From the NCBI RefSeq assembly GCF_005239225.2, contig NC_133284.1:28320339-28384338 (forward strand): a DNA stretch of 64,000 bases, read 5' to 3'. Position 1 is the first letter of the stretch, and every line of letters starts with the position of its first letter. Both the position numbers and the translations under genes were made by a program. The notes beneath the pieces are model-generated. The model had not been told where the DNA came from. It saw only the letters and a list, made by a program, of their open reading frames with translations, and searched no databases. The DNA is from Populus alba. Taxonomy: Eukaryota > Streptophyta > Magnoliopsida > Malpighiales > Salicaceae. This document shows, one piece after another, positions 25,801 through 36,885 of this stretch.

Positions 25801-26882
25801 TGAAAAATATAAATTTCAGAATTTAAAATTGATGAAATAAGAATACATTCTATTTATAGTTTGGATATGGTCTCTTATAGGTTGGTTTATGGACTTGCTG
25901 AACTTTTAGACCATAAGCCTATTTAACTACTCCACAAATATTTGTTGAACCTTTGGACTATAAAACTATTCAACTACTCCAAAAATATATTTTGGATCAA
26001 TCCTATCTAGTAAGGTATTAAACTTGGGATTGCTTGGTAGCATATTTTCGCCTATATTTCTTGGTGAAATATCTTCATAATTTATAATCATTTATTTTGA
26101 ATTGCTTCCAGTTTCTTTAATCACTATAAATTTTCCTAAACTTACTCTAGGTTCAGGTAAGAAGCTACTATTTCAGTTGAACTATTTTGGCCAGACAGGT
26201 TTTTTTTCCAATTATCTTAAGATCTGTTTTCTTAAAGTTTGGTTCTTTAGTCTTCTTTTCAACTATGTGGTTTTTTACTTCTATTTAGACATCTTATTAA
26301 CTGTTTTCATCATTACATGGTTAAAGTAAGATATTATTTCATCATTTTCACTCCTTATTTTAGCACATATCTTAAGATTAATGTCTTCCATAGTTTTAAC
26401 AACTTTTTGGCAAGAAACTTTATTCAAGTTATATAGTTTTTCAAAACTTCAAGTTCTTGTCAAACCTTTCAAAGCTTCTTTCAAAATTCTTTTCACAAGT
26501 CTTTTTTCCTCTAATATTGGACTATAGCACAACATGGGTTGACTTATCATTCATCGTGCAATCTCATTATAATAATCATCATAAATTTTTATTTTTGTCT
26601 TATGTTTTTCCTTTATTTCTTTAGTAAGGCATCAATATTTTTCATCAATGATTTTATTAGTTTCTTCTAATCTTCACCAAGATGTCCATATCTCTCTTCT
26701 AATAACACACATGCACGCGTGCGCTTCTCTTTCCTTTTCCTTTTCTAACTCTATTTCCTGAAAGTTAGTACTTCATCATTTATTCCAACATGAACATTGA
26801 CTAGCTCATGTTTATTTTCTAAACTTCCTGGTAATTTTGATTTTTTTGGTGTCATAATTCTTAAGAATTAATTTGACATTCA
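25801..26882 (-). other. Leader or N-terminal gag region, decayed
   Basis: Sequence between the recognisable capsid block and the right LTR. On the minus strand there are broken, lysine-rich stretches that could be the N-terminal coiled coil of gag, but no motif is clear. Confidence 0.35.
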
Positions 26883-27630
26883 TGTAGACACAATTTTGTG
26901 CACCTGAAATTAAACAAGCACACGTGTACAAATATATAATTTTATTAAATATATGAATGGGTACAATCTCTATGTAATATATTCTATCAAAAGAATATGG
27001 CAATCCTCTGATTCTTCCCTTGGATTTGATGTATGGTGACTTGATTTATTTGAGTAATCAAGCCAAGATTTGTGCTTTGCAAGAACATGAATTTGGGCGT
27101 GTATTGCGAAGCGAGATGTTGTGATTTGATGCTTTGAAGAGTACCTTGATTTGTCTTCAAAGTGTTGTTGAAGAACTCTTATGGGGCGTTTTGGCTTGAT
27201 CCAACAGAGCTTCGTTCTTGTTAAACTTCAAGCGTAGATGAAGGAGGCTTGAAAACTCTTTGAGAGAGAGCTTCCTTGCTTGAAGAGAGAGAGAGAGAGA
27301 GTCTTGAAGAAAATTTATATCTCCTCTGGAATCCAATCCCCTGCCTTTAGGTTGAGGCCCTCTATTTATAGAGATCTGTAGGGGCTCTCAGGTCCTTTTT
27401 CAATGCCACGTGGCATAATTTTATTGGTTGGTCTTTATTGACGGAATCTTGACTTTATGACAAGATATCTTGAATATCTCATCTCAAGTGTCAACTTTTC
27501 ATTGGCTAAGAAATATTTGAAGGCTCATTTGTTTTCCATGTCATTTATTTCAATTTTATTTTATCCTTTATTTTAAAGAATAAAATAACACATGGTGAAA
27601 TTTGATTGGTGGAAAATTTGTGTTTCTACA
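26883..27630 (-). mobile_element. Full LTR of a retrotransposon, right copy (minus orientation)
   Basis: A 748-base unit bounded by TGTAGACACAATTTTG and AATTTGTGTTTCTACA, so it has TG..CA ends within the 6-bp inverted repeat TGTAGA/TCTACA. It carries a (GA)n run near 27284-27301. It is homologous to the left LTR in the opposite orientation. Transcription from it on the minus strand would lead into the gag remnant. Confidence 0.75.
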
Positions 27631-28203
27631 ATTCCCATTGTGATCGCTAATTATTTGATGTAGGTTCTCTTATGTTTGCTTCAATTAAAAAGACTTCACA
27701 ACTTAAGATTAAAGTTTTAAGTTAATTTGTTTGAACTCTAGATTTATTCATAGATCTACTCACGCAATTTCAAATTTGTATCATAGAGTTACACGATTAT
27801 TAATATGATTAAATTTATTTTCACACAAACAGTAATTCAACTAAACAAGTAATTAATTAATTAAAATAATTTGAATGTAAAGTAAACTCAATAACTTAGG
27901 AAAGAAATACTTATATTTATAGAGTTATTCATGCACTAATTATAACCACGAATTGAAACTCCTGGATAATGAAACATTTTTTTGGTATTTTTTATTTATG
28001 AAATTGAAATTACAGGCTTTCTGATTATAAAGAAAATTACAAGTCTACTTGATTATCATCTATAAATTATCACCTCCTACTTTCAGATTTAAAAGGTCTT
28101 AAGAACTTATCAACTGCAAAGCAATGATTTGAGTTTGAGTTTTTATTGATGTCCTTTTCTTAGCAATTTTCTTTAAATAATCAATTGTATGATATTTCTA
28201 GTA
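27631..28203. other. Intergenic sequence
   Basis: AT-rich, with no gene or repeat boundary recognised. Confidence 0.35.
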
Positions 28204-28420
28204 AGCTTGTTTGGCAGTGTGATTGCAGTTGTTTTTTAAATAGCTTTTCGTGCAAAAATGCATGCCAATAATGTTTTGATTTTTTAAAAATTATTTTTGA
28301 CATCAGCACATTAAAATGATTTGAAAACACTAAAAACATATTAATTTGAAGTTAATAAAAAAATAAAAAATTTTAAAATTTTTTCAAATACATTTTTGAA
28401 ACACTGAAACAAACAAGCCT
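28204..28420. mobile_element. Short MITE with CTTGTTTG inverted ends
   Basis: The left end AGCTTGTTTGGCAGTGTG pairs with the right end (reverse complement AGGCTTGTTTGTTTCAGTG). The element is 217 bases and AT-rich, with the recurring 'gacatcagcacattaaaatgat' core, and TA flanks both ends. Related eroded copies occur at 3427-3600, 18108-18315, 38895-39095 and near 16850, 34690, 46520 and 50620. No coding content. Confidence 0.65.
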
Positions 28421-28631
28421 TAACTGAATGTAAACTATTGATAATCTCTTATCTTTCCGGGCTCTTTTCACACTCTCTCATTCACAAGAGTTGTTGGTAG
28501 CTTGTTAACACCTGCTTCATGTGTGCACATTATTTCTTCTTTATGTGATAATAACCATTATCTTCTAATTTTCTATTATAATATAATGTTTATTTATTTA
28601 TTTATTTCTCATATATTTTTATAGTATAACA

Positions 28632-30400
28632 GAGAGCTACAAGGCGAAGGAATAGCAGAAACAGCAGCTAGGCAAGGACTTATGGGAACTTCAGGTTGCA
28701 AAACAATTTACTAGCACTAGCAAACCCCTTGAAGAGGTAGAATCTGAGTTAGCTCTGGGAGTTGATGATGTTGCAACTGAGTACTTCTGAAGAGAATGCA
28801 GTAAAGAAGAACTCCTGTGGACCCGAGGAGTTGGAATCCATTACTTATGGAGATATAATCCTTTTGGTTGTATCTTCTGAAAAAGAAGTGGTGGAGATGG
28901 ACCTTGCATCCCCCAGCAGTTCTATGTTCAGGGAATCTCATAGTTTTCCTGGGAACCCACTCAATAATTTTCTCATCTGGACTGTTTATCGGGCTATCAG
29001 CTTTCCAACTCTACAAAAAGAATCTAGTGATGGTCTTGATTGGAGACGCAGGTTCAGGAAAGAGTACGCAGTGACACAATTTATTGTTGATTCGGGAGTT
29101 GCATCGAGCAGTTCAATTTTGTGCACTCAACCCCGTAAAATCGATTCAATATCCCTGGGGAAAAGTGAGGAATGCAATGGATGCTATAAAGATAATTCAA
29201 TTGTCTGTTGTCCATCTTATTCATTTGCCCAGGAGTTTTGTTTGAAGGTAATATAAATGACTGATCACTGTCTACTGCAAAACCTCATGAAAGATAAAAA
29301 AAATTGTTTGGAGTTTCATGCATCATTTTAGATGAGGCTCATGAAAGAAGCTTGAATACTGATCTTCTATTGGGCTTTCTAAAATAGTTCTCCAGCAAAG
29401 GCCTGACTCATGGTCTGTAACAGTTGATGCGAGCAAATCATTTACGTATTTCTTTGGTTGTGGAACATTTCAAGTGTTGGGGAGAAGCTTTCCTATTGAA
29501 ATCAAATGTGCTCCTGCTGTATCCAGAGAGTCCCTTGACTCCTTGCCAAGCTCCAGTATTGCAGCTCTATATGTTTCTGATGTTATTGAGATGGGAATGG
29601 AAATTCATGCGGTAGAGGAGGATGGGGCAGTAGTTGCTTAATTTTTGAATTCGCAGGCAGAAGTAGAGTGAGCATGTGAAAAGTATCAGTCCACCTCTGC
29701 AATTGCGCTCCCATTACATGGCAAGCTTTCCCATGAAGAGCAAAGCCGTGTTTTCCAAAACTACCCAGGAAAGAGAGAACTTGTTTTTGCTACAAATCTA
29801 GCAGAAACATCCTTAACAATTCCAGGTGTCAAGTACGTGGTTGATTCTGAATTGGTTAAACATGACTGGTTTGAATCTTCTTCAGGTATGAATGCACTCA
29901 GAGTTTCCAAGGTCAGCCAAAGTTATACTCTAACCAACGAGCTGGCCATGGTGGTAGAACAGCACCTGAGAAGTGTTACCGGCAGTACTCGGATTCTGAT
30001 TATCAGTTAATGGATTTGCATTAGGAACCTGAAATTTGTAAAGTTCTCCTTGACATTGCAGTTTTGAGGATCCCTGCCTCAGGTATTAAGAATGTGCTAG
30101 GGTTTGATTTTATTGATGATGCTCCCAGTGCGGACGCAATCAACAACATCAGGATCCTTGTTTAGTTAGGTGCTGTTGTCTGCAAACATGATGCTTTTGG
30201 ACTCATTGGCGATGGGCACAACTTAGTTAAATTGGGCATAGAGCCTCGACTTGGGAAGATCATTCTTCAAAATGTTTGTTATGGTTTGCGCAAGGAGGGA
30301 CTCGTCCTTGCTGCTGCTATGGAAAATGCCAGAAGCATTTTTTTTGCAGAGTGGGTAACTCATCCAAATTGTTCCCTGATGCACTTACCAGATTAATCAA
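28632..30400 (+). pseudogene. Broken copy of a DEAH11/DEAH12-type RNA helicase
   Basis: A helicase-like sequence runs left to right through several frames. It has Walker A GDAGSGKSTQ (about 29050), then VDSGVASSSSILCTQPRK, MTDHCLLQ, DEAHERSLNTDLLLGF (about 29330), FFGCGTFQVLGRSFPIEIK, LPLHGKLSHEEQSRVF, ELVFATNLAETSLTIPGVKY (motif V), NQRAGHGGR in place of the motif VI QRAGRAGR, and NVLGFDFIDDAP. This order matches the plant DEAH11/DEAH12 proteins. Stops and frameshifts occur throughout, for example a stop in place of Tyr before MTDHCLLQ. The normal introns, if any, are not evident, and the C-terminal RING/RBR part is absent. Whether it is a retrocopy or a truncated duplicate is unresolved. 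The edges are approximate. Confidence 0.85.
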
Positions 30401-30826
30401 ATTCTTCCTTGAACCCGAGTCCATACCATATACAGCAACTATATACAGAAAGTTTGGTGTAGAAAGAATATAGAGTAAAAAGGTAGAAGATGGTTGCCCA
30501 ATTTCATCTGCTGCTGTTGCAGTTTCTGTTCTCATCAAGTTGCCATGAAATTGCAGTATATATCCTCATAGTAAAAAAGAAATTCAAAGTACAAAACCCT
30601 TTCAACCATTTCTTTTTCTCGACACATTGGATGTCACTTGGTTAAATCGGGTTCTTAGAGAATTCATTTAGAAACTTGTGATGAGAAAAGACTAGATGAT
30701 CGGGATTTTTTTTCCATTGATGAATTAGTTCAGGGGATAAAAAAACAGGAGCTATTCCCAGCTGCATAACTGAAACACAAGATTCAAAGCAATCTTGAAT
30801 CAAAATAGACCCTCACGATAGCCAAT

Positions 30827-31336
30827 CTAGAGCAGAAGAAGCTGTCTAATAGCAACCTTGCGCAAAGGAAAATAATGAAATTTATTTCTGACAGACAAGA
30901 CGATACTGCTTGGAGAACACCGCTGATTATTATACAGTACAGCATTTTTGTTCCATCCAAGAAAAATGAAGGCAGGGCACACCACCTGAAATGAAAGAAC
31001 TATCCAGTCGCTTTTGTTAAGCCCACCAAAACTCTTGATCACATCCTCCAACGTGCTTGTAGATAGCACATCAATCCATTTTTCCTTGACAAAATGGCAA
31101 TCAAAGAAAGTGTGATTTCTACTTTCGTTGGCTTGCTTACAAAGAAGACGATAAGGAACAATGATTGTTCCTCTGCTAATTTGTCTGTCTTTGAAGGACA
31201 GCTTGTTTAGAATGACGTCAGGCGGTGAACCTGTATCTGGGAACGAAAAGGAGCTCCATTGGCTTGTGGACCTATCAACTATATTGAAGGGCGAAGCTCT
31301 GTCATGGAGAACAGGAGAAGGGGGCGATTGACCCAT
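30827..31336 (-). pseudogene. LINE reverse-transcriptase C-terminal (zf-RVT) fragment
   Basis: An open frame of 169 codons contains ICKQANESRNHTFF-like sequence (here LLCKQANESRNHTFFDCHFV), then KEKWIDVL. The C-x(n)-E-x-x-x-H-x-x-x-x-C-x-F-x-x-x-x-W layout is that of the zinc-binding domain following reverse transcriptase in plant LINE-type elements. The rest of the polymerase is missing. It could be an isolated domain captured from a LINE. There is no evidence that it is expressed. Confidence 0.65.
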
Positions 31337-31493
31337 TCAACGTCCTTGAACTTCCCAATTGAGTCCTTTTATATATATTTTAATCTTTTCATGCATCTCC
31401 AAGTAATATTGCATTGATGGCCCCTATCCTTTTTATTTCCAGTGTAAAAATTTGCCCCCGTTGACAGATATTTTGAGCTTTTAAGGTTTGTTT
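31337..31493. other. Short spacer
   Basis: AT-rich sequence between the LINE fragment and the next MITE. Confidence 0.3.
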
Positions 31494-32034
31494 GTTTTAC
31501 ATAAATATTTTTCAAGAAAATATTTTTAAATTTTTCTCATATTTGTTTCCAAAATATTTTTTTAATTTTTTTTATAAAATATTTTATTAAAAAAATAATT
31601 AATAATAAAATATTTTATAATCAATCTTCAAACTTAGTTCATTTACAAAAAAAATATTTTAGCTCATAAAGTTTTGTAAAATATTTTACAAATAATAATA
31701 TATTTACAATATCTTCAAACTATTTTAACTATCATCTTCTTTTTCTCTATCACTTTTTATTTTTACCACCACAAATGACAATCTTATCACTATAATGATC
31801 ACCTTATTAACAATACCTCTGTCATTACCATTATCCCACCACCATCTTTTTTTCACTTTCATTATGATCACCTCATCACCACTATTTCATTTTTCATCAC
31901 AACCATTTCGCCACTACCATTGAAAAGTATTTTACATGTAAAATATTTTATAAAAAAATATTTTTCAAGTCAAACATGTCAATCATTAAAAAATATGTTA
32001 CATCTAAAATATTTTATACAAGACAAATAGACCC
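31494..32034. mobile_element. Harbinger/Tourist-like MITE with TTA target duplication
   Basis: The ends AGGTTTGTTTGTTTTACA and (reverse complement of right) GGGTCTATTTGTCTTGTA are imperfect inverted repeats. The direct TTA flanks are 31491-31493 and 32035-32037. Both arms carry 'aaatattttt' runs facing inwards. The middle includes a CCACCA/TCATCA-rich stretch (31765-31920). No transposase. Confidence 0.6.
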
Positions 32035-32037
32035 TTA

Positions 32038-33369
32038 ACATCTATATTTCTTTTGGTCCTAGTTGCTTCTCATGTTGGAAAGAACATGTTTTCGAGTTTA
32101 GATCTCAGTCAGAAACTATAATGAATATCTTTTTATATACACGTCAACTTAGCCTAAGTTCTTTAACACTTTTATATGAGTTGTCCTCTCATGAATTTTA
32201 CCACAAAAAATTTCAATAAAAATAGATAATAACTAATCACCAAGAATTAATTGGGCTTTGATACACATCATGTACAACCCCCCAATCATAGTGATTAAAC
32301 AATACACAACAAAAAACCATAAAAAATTTCAGGCTTTGATATAAACTAACGCAGATAAAAGTAAAGAATGATGGGGGTTTTTAACAAATTAAAACCTTCA
32401 AATACCAAAAATATCAATACCATAGCTATAGGAAGACACTCAAAATATTTAATTTTTATTTATTCAAATCTCACTGTCAAAAAAATTATTAGAACCCTTT
32501 ATATAGAAAAAAAGTAGAAAACACTACTAAGATTAAACAAAAAAATAAAATAAAAAATTATTCTAGAAAAAATAAAAAATTATAAACTGAAAAAAACAAC
32601 TTTTTTCCCAAAAACCTTCCCCATCACTCCCTGAGCGTTGATGAAAGTAAATTGCTATTCTGAGTTGAGTTTCCAAATTACACCATCCGCATTCTGCTCA
32701 TTGGAGTAAATTAAGCCATAGATGTGTTCTTGAATTTCTACAAATTCATGAGATCTAGTATGAGATCCATGCCAGGAGTTGATTAATTATAGTAAATGGA
32801 TTTAGATTTGTTATATATATATTCGCTAATAACCATATGTTAAATCTAAATTGAATGGATGTCATCTATTATGAAAATAGGAATAACTCGAATCTCTATT
32901 GTTTTATTTTTATCATTTAATTCAAATAATTAACTTAAAAGTGAATTATTTTTTCAAATTACTTTGAATTTGACCTTTCCTGTCCTCATTTCATCTTCAT
33001 TTAATATTGTCATTTCTTCTTCATTGTAACTATAATTAGATGAAGTTTTTCCTTGACTTTCAATTTCAAATAAGCATCCTTCTATGTTGAGTTTTCATGT
33101 TCTTCAACTTATGCTTGCAACATAATTTTTCTCAAGCTCTCATTTTAGCAACGATAAGATTTTTTTGTCTTTCAGTTTACTAATTTCTCCATTCCGGTAA
33201 AGCCTTCCAAGTGTCTTTCAGCTTCTCTAAAAGTTTTTCCATCTATGATCACGAAGTTTGAGTTCTTATTCGTTTCTTTTCCATCTTGCTATATGAACCA
33301 AGAATTCTCGTTCTTCATAGACACCATGATGTATGCTTAGAGTTTAATTAGTTATATGTTTTATTAACT
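32038..33369. other. Possible decayed LTR region
   Basis: GGCTTTGATATAAACTAACG near 32333 resembles, on the minus strand, a primer-binding site for initiator tRNA-Met (consensus TGGTATCAGAGCC). It suggests the end of an LTR on the minus strand. Neither LTR end was located and no retroelement protein is visible. Nothing else is recognised here. Confidence 0.3.
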
Positions 33370-33960
33370 ACTAATATCAATACTAGAAAATTAACAAATA
33401 CAGATAGAAATACTGATGAAATTTTTTTGTCAGCATATTGGGATGATATTTACCGACTAAATTTTCTATTGCTAAATCCATTAGTAAACACCGACATGCA
33501 AGGGCGGAGCCAAAATATAAAATTAAGGGAGGCAAGATTTCAGTTGTATTATTATTTTAGTTAAAATCATATAAATTATCAAGGAAGGGCTGGAAAAACA
33601 ATTTTCTTGTAGGGGCCCCAGCCCCTCCTTGCCACCCCCTGTCTCTGCTCCTGCCGACATGAATATTTCCACGGTACACATCGAGAGAATCACGATGTGA
33701 AAAGAAAGAATAAAAAAAGCCAAACAGTTTGATGATGTGTAAGTTTTATAGATGATGTTATCAATGAAATTAACCCGATAATAAAATTCATCTGTGAATA
33801 TACCGACGAAAAACTTTTATCGATATATTATACCGACGACATTATAAAAGGTATTATAGTAGAATTTAAAAAGATAAATTGTACAATAATGTGACATTTC
33901 TACCAACAAAATTATTGATGGAGTTACTATCAAAATAATTTCTTCACTTAATCTATTAAT
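33370..33960. mobile_element. CACTA (Spm-like) subterminal repeat region
   Basis: Repeated short motifs of the type ACCGAC(G/T)A and 'atactgatgaaat', such as TTTACCGACTAAAT, ATACCGACGAAAAAC and TTATACCGACGACATT, are spread over several hundred bases. The region starts after an ACTAGAAAATTAAC sequence that may be an eroded CACTA terminus. Such arrays are typical of plant En/Spm elements. No transposase seen. Confidence 0.45.
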
Positions 33961-35493
33961 AATATTTAATTTATAATCCGACACTCAATCTTCCTTTATT
34001 TCTACTTTTCTCTTGGGTATGTTTTCTATAACAAAAAGCCACCCTTTCCTTTCCAATCTCATCACAATTCAACCTTTCATAATAAATTTAACCATCACAA
34101 TATTCAATTTTTTAGCATTTGTATTCCGATTTAAATCCTAAATAAGTAAATTTACTGTTTATATATATATATATATAACATAATCTATCAGCTTCCGGGT
34201 TTCAAGGTGTTGATATCAATTAATGGTTTTATTGTTTTTAACGGAATTATAGACGGAATGAGAATTTCAACGTGCTGGCCATTAATGCACTCACTGACAG
34301 TTGACTGTATACTTTGTTACCGACTTGTATACAAGAGATAACATATATAATCCTCAATAAGTTAAAGGGCTGAGATTGAATTTGCAATAACACAGACAAA
34401 AGACATGTACTTCATTTATTATATTTTTAAATTTTAAGTTTGACAATACTTATCTAATAGAGATTAAAGTTCACGGACTCGATTGTGATACTGTAGACGT
34501 GTTTGTTTCTCCCATTTGTTTATCGGATGGATGTCCAATAAACTTTGTCTAAAAGCTGGATTAAGCTTTGATTATTACCTTAATTAAGTGACACCCAGCT
34601 AAGAAGTACATGGTCGACGAGTGTTTTCTTTGGCAGCATCTTCCAATCCAGTTAGGGTACGTGTATCTTCTTGGTTGGCTGACTGAGAGCTCTTTTGTTT
34701 TAGCAATTTTGAAAAAATATTATTTTTTATTTTAAATTATTTTTTTAATATTTTCAATCGTGTTAATATTAAAAATAAAATAAAAAATTATTATTTCTAT
34801 ATATTTTTAAAATAAAAAATACTATAAAAAATAATTGTTAATATAATATCAATAGCTCTATCACCGAACTATGAGTAAATTATTCTTTAGTCTTTCATTT
34901 TTTAAAGTTATTACAACCCGGTCCTTATTCTTTAAATATCTATAACATAATCCTGGACTCTATTTTTTTTTTTTTTTTGAATTCTACCACTTAATCCCTT
35001 CCCATGACTCTTGTTGATTGTTATGTTGTAAAAATATTTGGAATTGTTCTCCAAACCCCCACCTTCTTGATTTTTACACAGGAGCTTAAATTTTATAATA
35101 ATTTATATGGGATTTAGAGAAAAAACTAACAAATGTTTTGATAAATATATACTAGTTTATGAGTTGTATATTAAAGGTTTTATATGCAACAAGAATACAA
35201 GAAGGGCTAAGTTACAAATAGTTTCAGATTATAGGAACTAAAGAATTATATATACTCTGATATTTTTATTCACTTTCCTCCGTTCCATCTCCCTTACCTG
35301 ACTGCTGTCTATGTTTGATGGCTGCACTTTATCTTATGCCTGAATAAATGGGACAAGCTTCCGCAGCCCTGGTGGTTTGCCTCTCCAAATAAATCCCACA
35401 CACATTTTACAACATTTGCCCATACCATCAATCCTACTAATGTTTTCTCGTATCCTTTGTTTTGGGTTTGTTATTAGTTATTGTACTTGCAAG
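33961..35493. other. Intergenic sequence and upstream region of the 35.9-kb gene
   Basis: AT-rich sequence with a MITE relic near 34690-34850. The last 200 or so bases, with a pyrimidine-rich run near 35270-35300, probably hold the promoter and first untranslated exon of the gene at 35944. Confidence 0.4.
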
Positions 35494-35937
35494 GTAAGTC
35501 TTTCTCTGCCCTGAATTTCCACAATTGACTCACTGGATTCCTTTGTAGAATGTGTTTTAGAGAAGATACCTGTAGTTCTTGTTTTAGTCCATGAGTAGAA
35601 CTCTCAGGCCTTGGCTTCTGATTTGAGAACGTAACAGTTCATCAAAGGAGATTGTATTTCACTAATTTGGTAGTTTCCGGGAATTTTCTTTTTACTTTCA
35701 AGTACTTTTTTTGGGGTGTTTTCCAACGAATGTAGTTGTGGATCTTTCCTTTGTTTTATTGGCTCCATCTTGGTTTTGGTTCTTTGTGAATTCCTTAACC
35801 ACAAAGTAGCTCTGCTGATGGAATAGGAAAGGATTTACATTTATTTGATGTTCTGATATTTTACATTGAATATCAGCTGAGAAAAACTTGAGCAAAATTC
35901 AACAAAGATCAGCTGCTCGGGATATGTGAATTTGCAG
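35494..35937 (+). other. Probable 5'UTR intron of the membrane protein gene
   Basis: A strong donor (GCAAG|GTAAGTCT at 35494) and a strong acceptor (TTTGCAG|ACCAAGATG ending at 35937) flank 444 bases, and the start codon follows seven bases after the intron (at 35944). The intron call rests on the splice signals alone. Confidence 0.6.
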
Positions 35938-35943
35938 ACCAAG

Positions 35944-36885
35944 ATGGTATCTTTCAGTGGGTTAGGTCTTGGTTTGAGCCTGGTCTTCGGTTGCTTTCTT
36001 TTAGCACTTGTTGCAGAGCTATTCTACTTGCTATGGTGGAAGAAAAGAGTCACCAACAGAAAAGTTGAAGAAGAGGATGATTATAGCAGCAGCTATGCCA
36101 AGGAGTTCTTTCATCTTATTTGCTGGAAGAAAGCCTCCTCTTTCAGAAGCAACATTACTCGAGATGGTGTGAGAGAGCCAGAAGGCCCTCGCCAAGAACC
36201 AGACCTGGAACTAGGCACAAGCAAAGATTTGCTTATAAAAACACTCGGTGAAGAAAGTGTGGAATCTGAGATCATGAGGCTGCACAATCTCTGTGGTCCA
36301 CCGAGATTTCTCTTCACCATAAAAGAGGAAACAAAGGAGGATTTGGAGTCAGATGATGGGAAGACTAGAGGTGGTAGGAGCAGAGAAGGATCAAGGACAA
36401 GAAGCTTGAGTGATATTATGGTGGCTATTGACACCCCATCATTCCATACTCCTTTGGCTTCTCCACGTCTTAAATCCCCTCCTTTCAATGTTTTTGATTC
36501 TTATCATCACCATGGATTCAATCCACTCTTTGAATCATCCGTGGAAGCAGAGCTTAGCAGGTTGAGATCTTCCCCGCCTCCAAAGTTCAAGTTCTTGAGG
36601 GACGCAGAGGAAAAACTGTTCAGAAGGTTAATAGAAGAGGCTGAAAGAAGGGCATCTAAGAACTGTGTTCCTGTTCAAGATTTATCAGAGATTAAAGGAC
36701 CCGATTCAACCATGATAACCGAAGAGAGAGGGGGGTCTTTTTTAGGCTTTAATGCTGACAAGAACAAAGAAAGTGAGCTTGTATATCATCTACCACGGAA
36801 TCATTCAAGCTCTTCTCAGGTACTCCCACTGGCTTCTTCCCCTACAGCATTCAGACCCCCAGACAAGATGCCCGTTATGCATTGA
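35944..36885 (+). CDS. Plant-specific single-pass membrane protein of unknown function
   Basis: A single coding exon of 313 aa. The ATG at 35944 is chosen because it lies just after a good splice acceptor. Residues about 6-31 form one strong hydrophobic segment (LGLGLSLVFGCFLLALVAEL) followed by WWKKR, so it is probably an N-terminal signal anchor with a cytosolic C-terminal part. The rest is charged and Ser-rich with likely disordered stretches. Short conserved-looking blocks are HLICWKK, GPPRFLFTI, SPRLKSPP and KFKFLRDAEEKLFRRLIEEAERR. It resembles an uncharacterised Arabidopsis protein family (remembered as At5g59350-like). No enzyme motif is visible and no function is proposed. Long clean frame and codon use support a real gene. 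Confidence 0.82.
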   Translation: MVSFSGLGLGLSLVFGCFLLALVAELFYLLWWKKRVTNRKVEEEDDYSSSYAKEFFHLICWKKASSFRSNITRDGVREPEGPRQEPDLELGTSKDLLIKTLGEESVESEIMRLHNLCGPPRFLFTIKEETKEDLESDDGKTRGGRSREGSRTRSLSDIMVAIDTPSFHTPLASPRLKSPPFNVFDSYHHHGFNPLFESSVEAELSRLRSSPPPKFKFLRDAEEKLFRRLIEEAERRASKNCVPVQDLSEIKGPDSTMITEERGGSFLGFNADKNKESELVYHLPRNHSSSSQVLPLASSPTAFRPPDKMPVMH

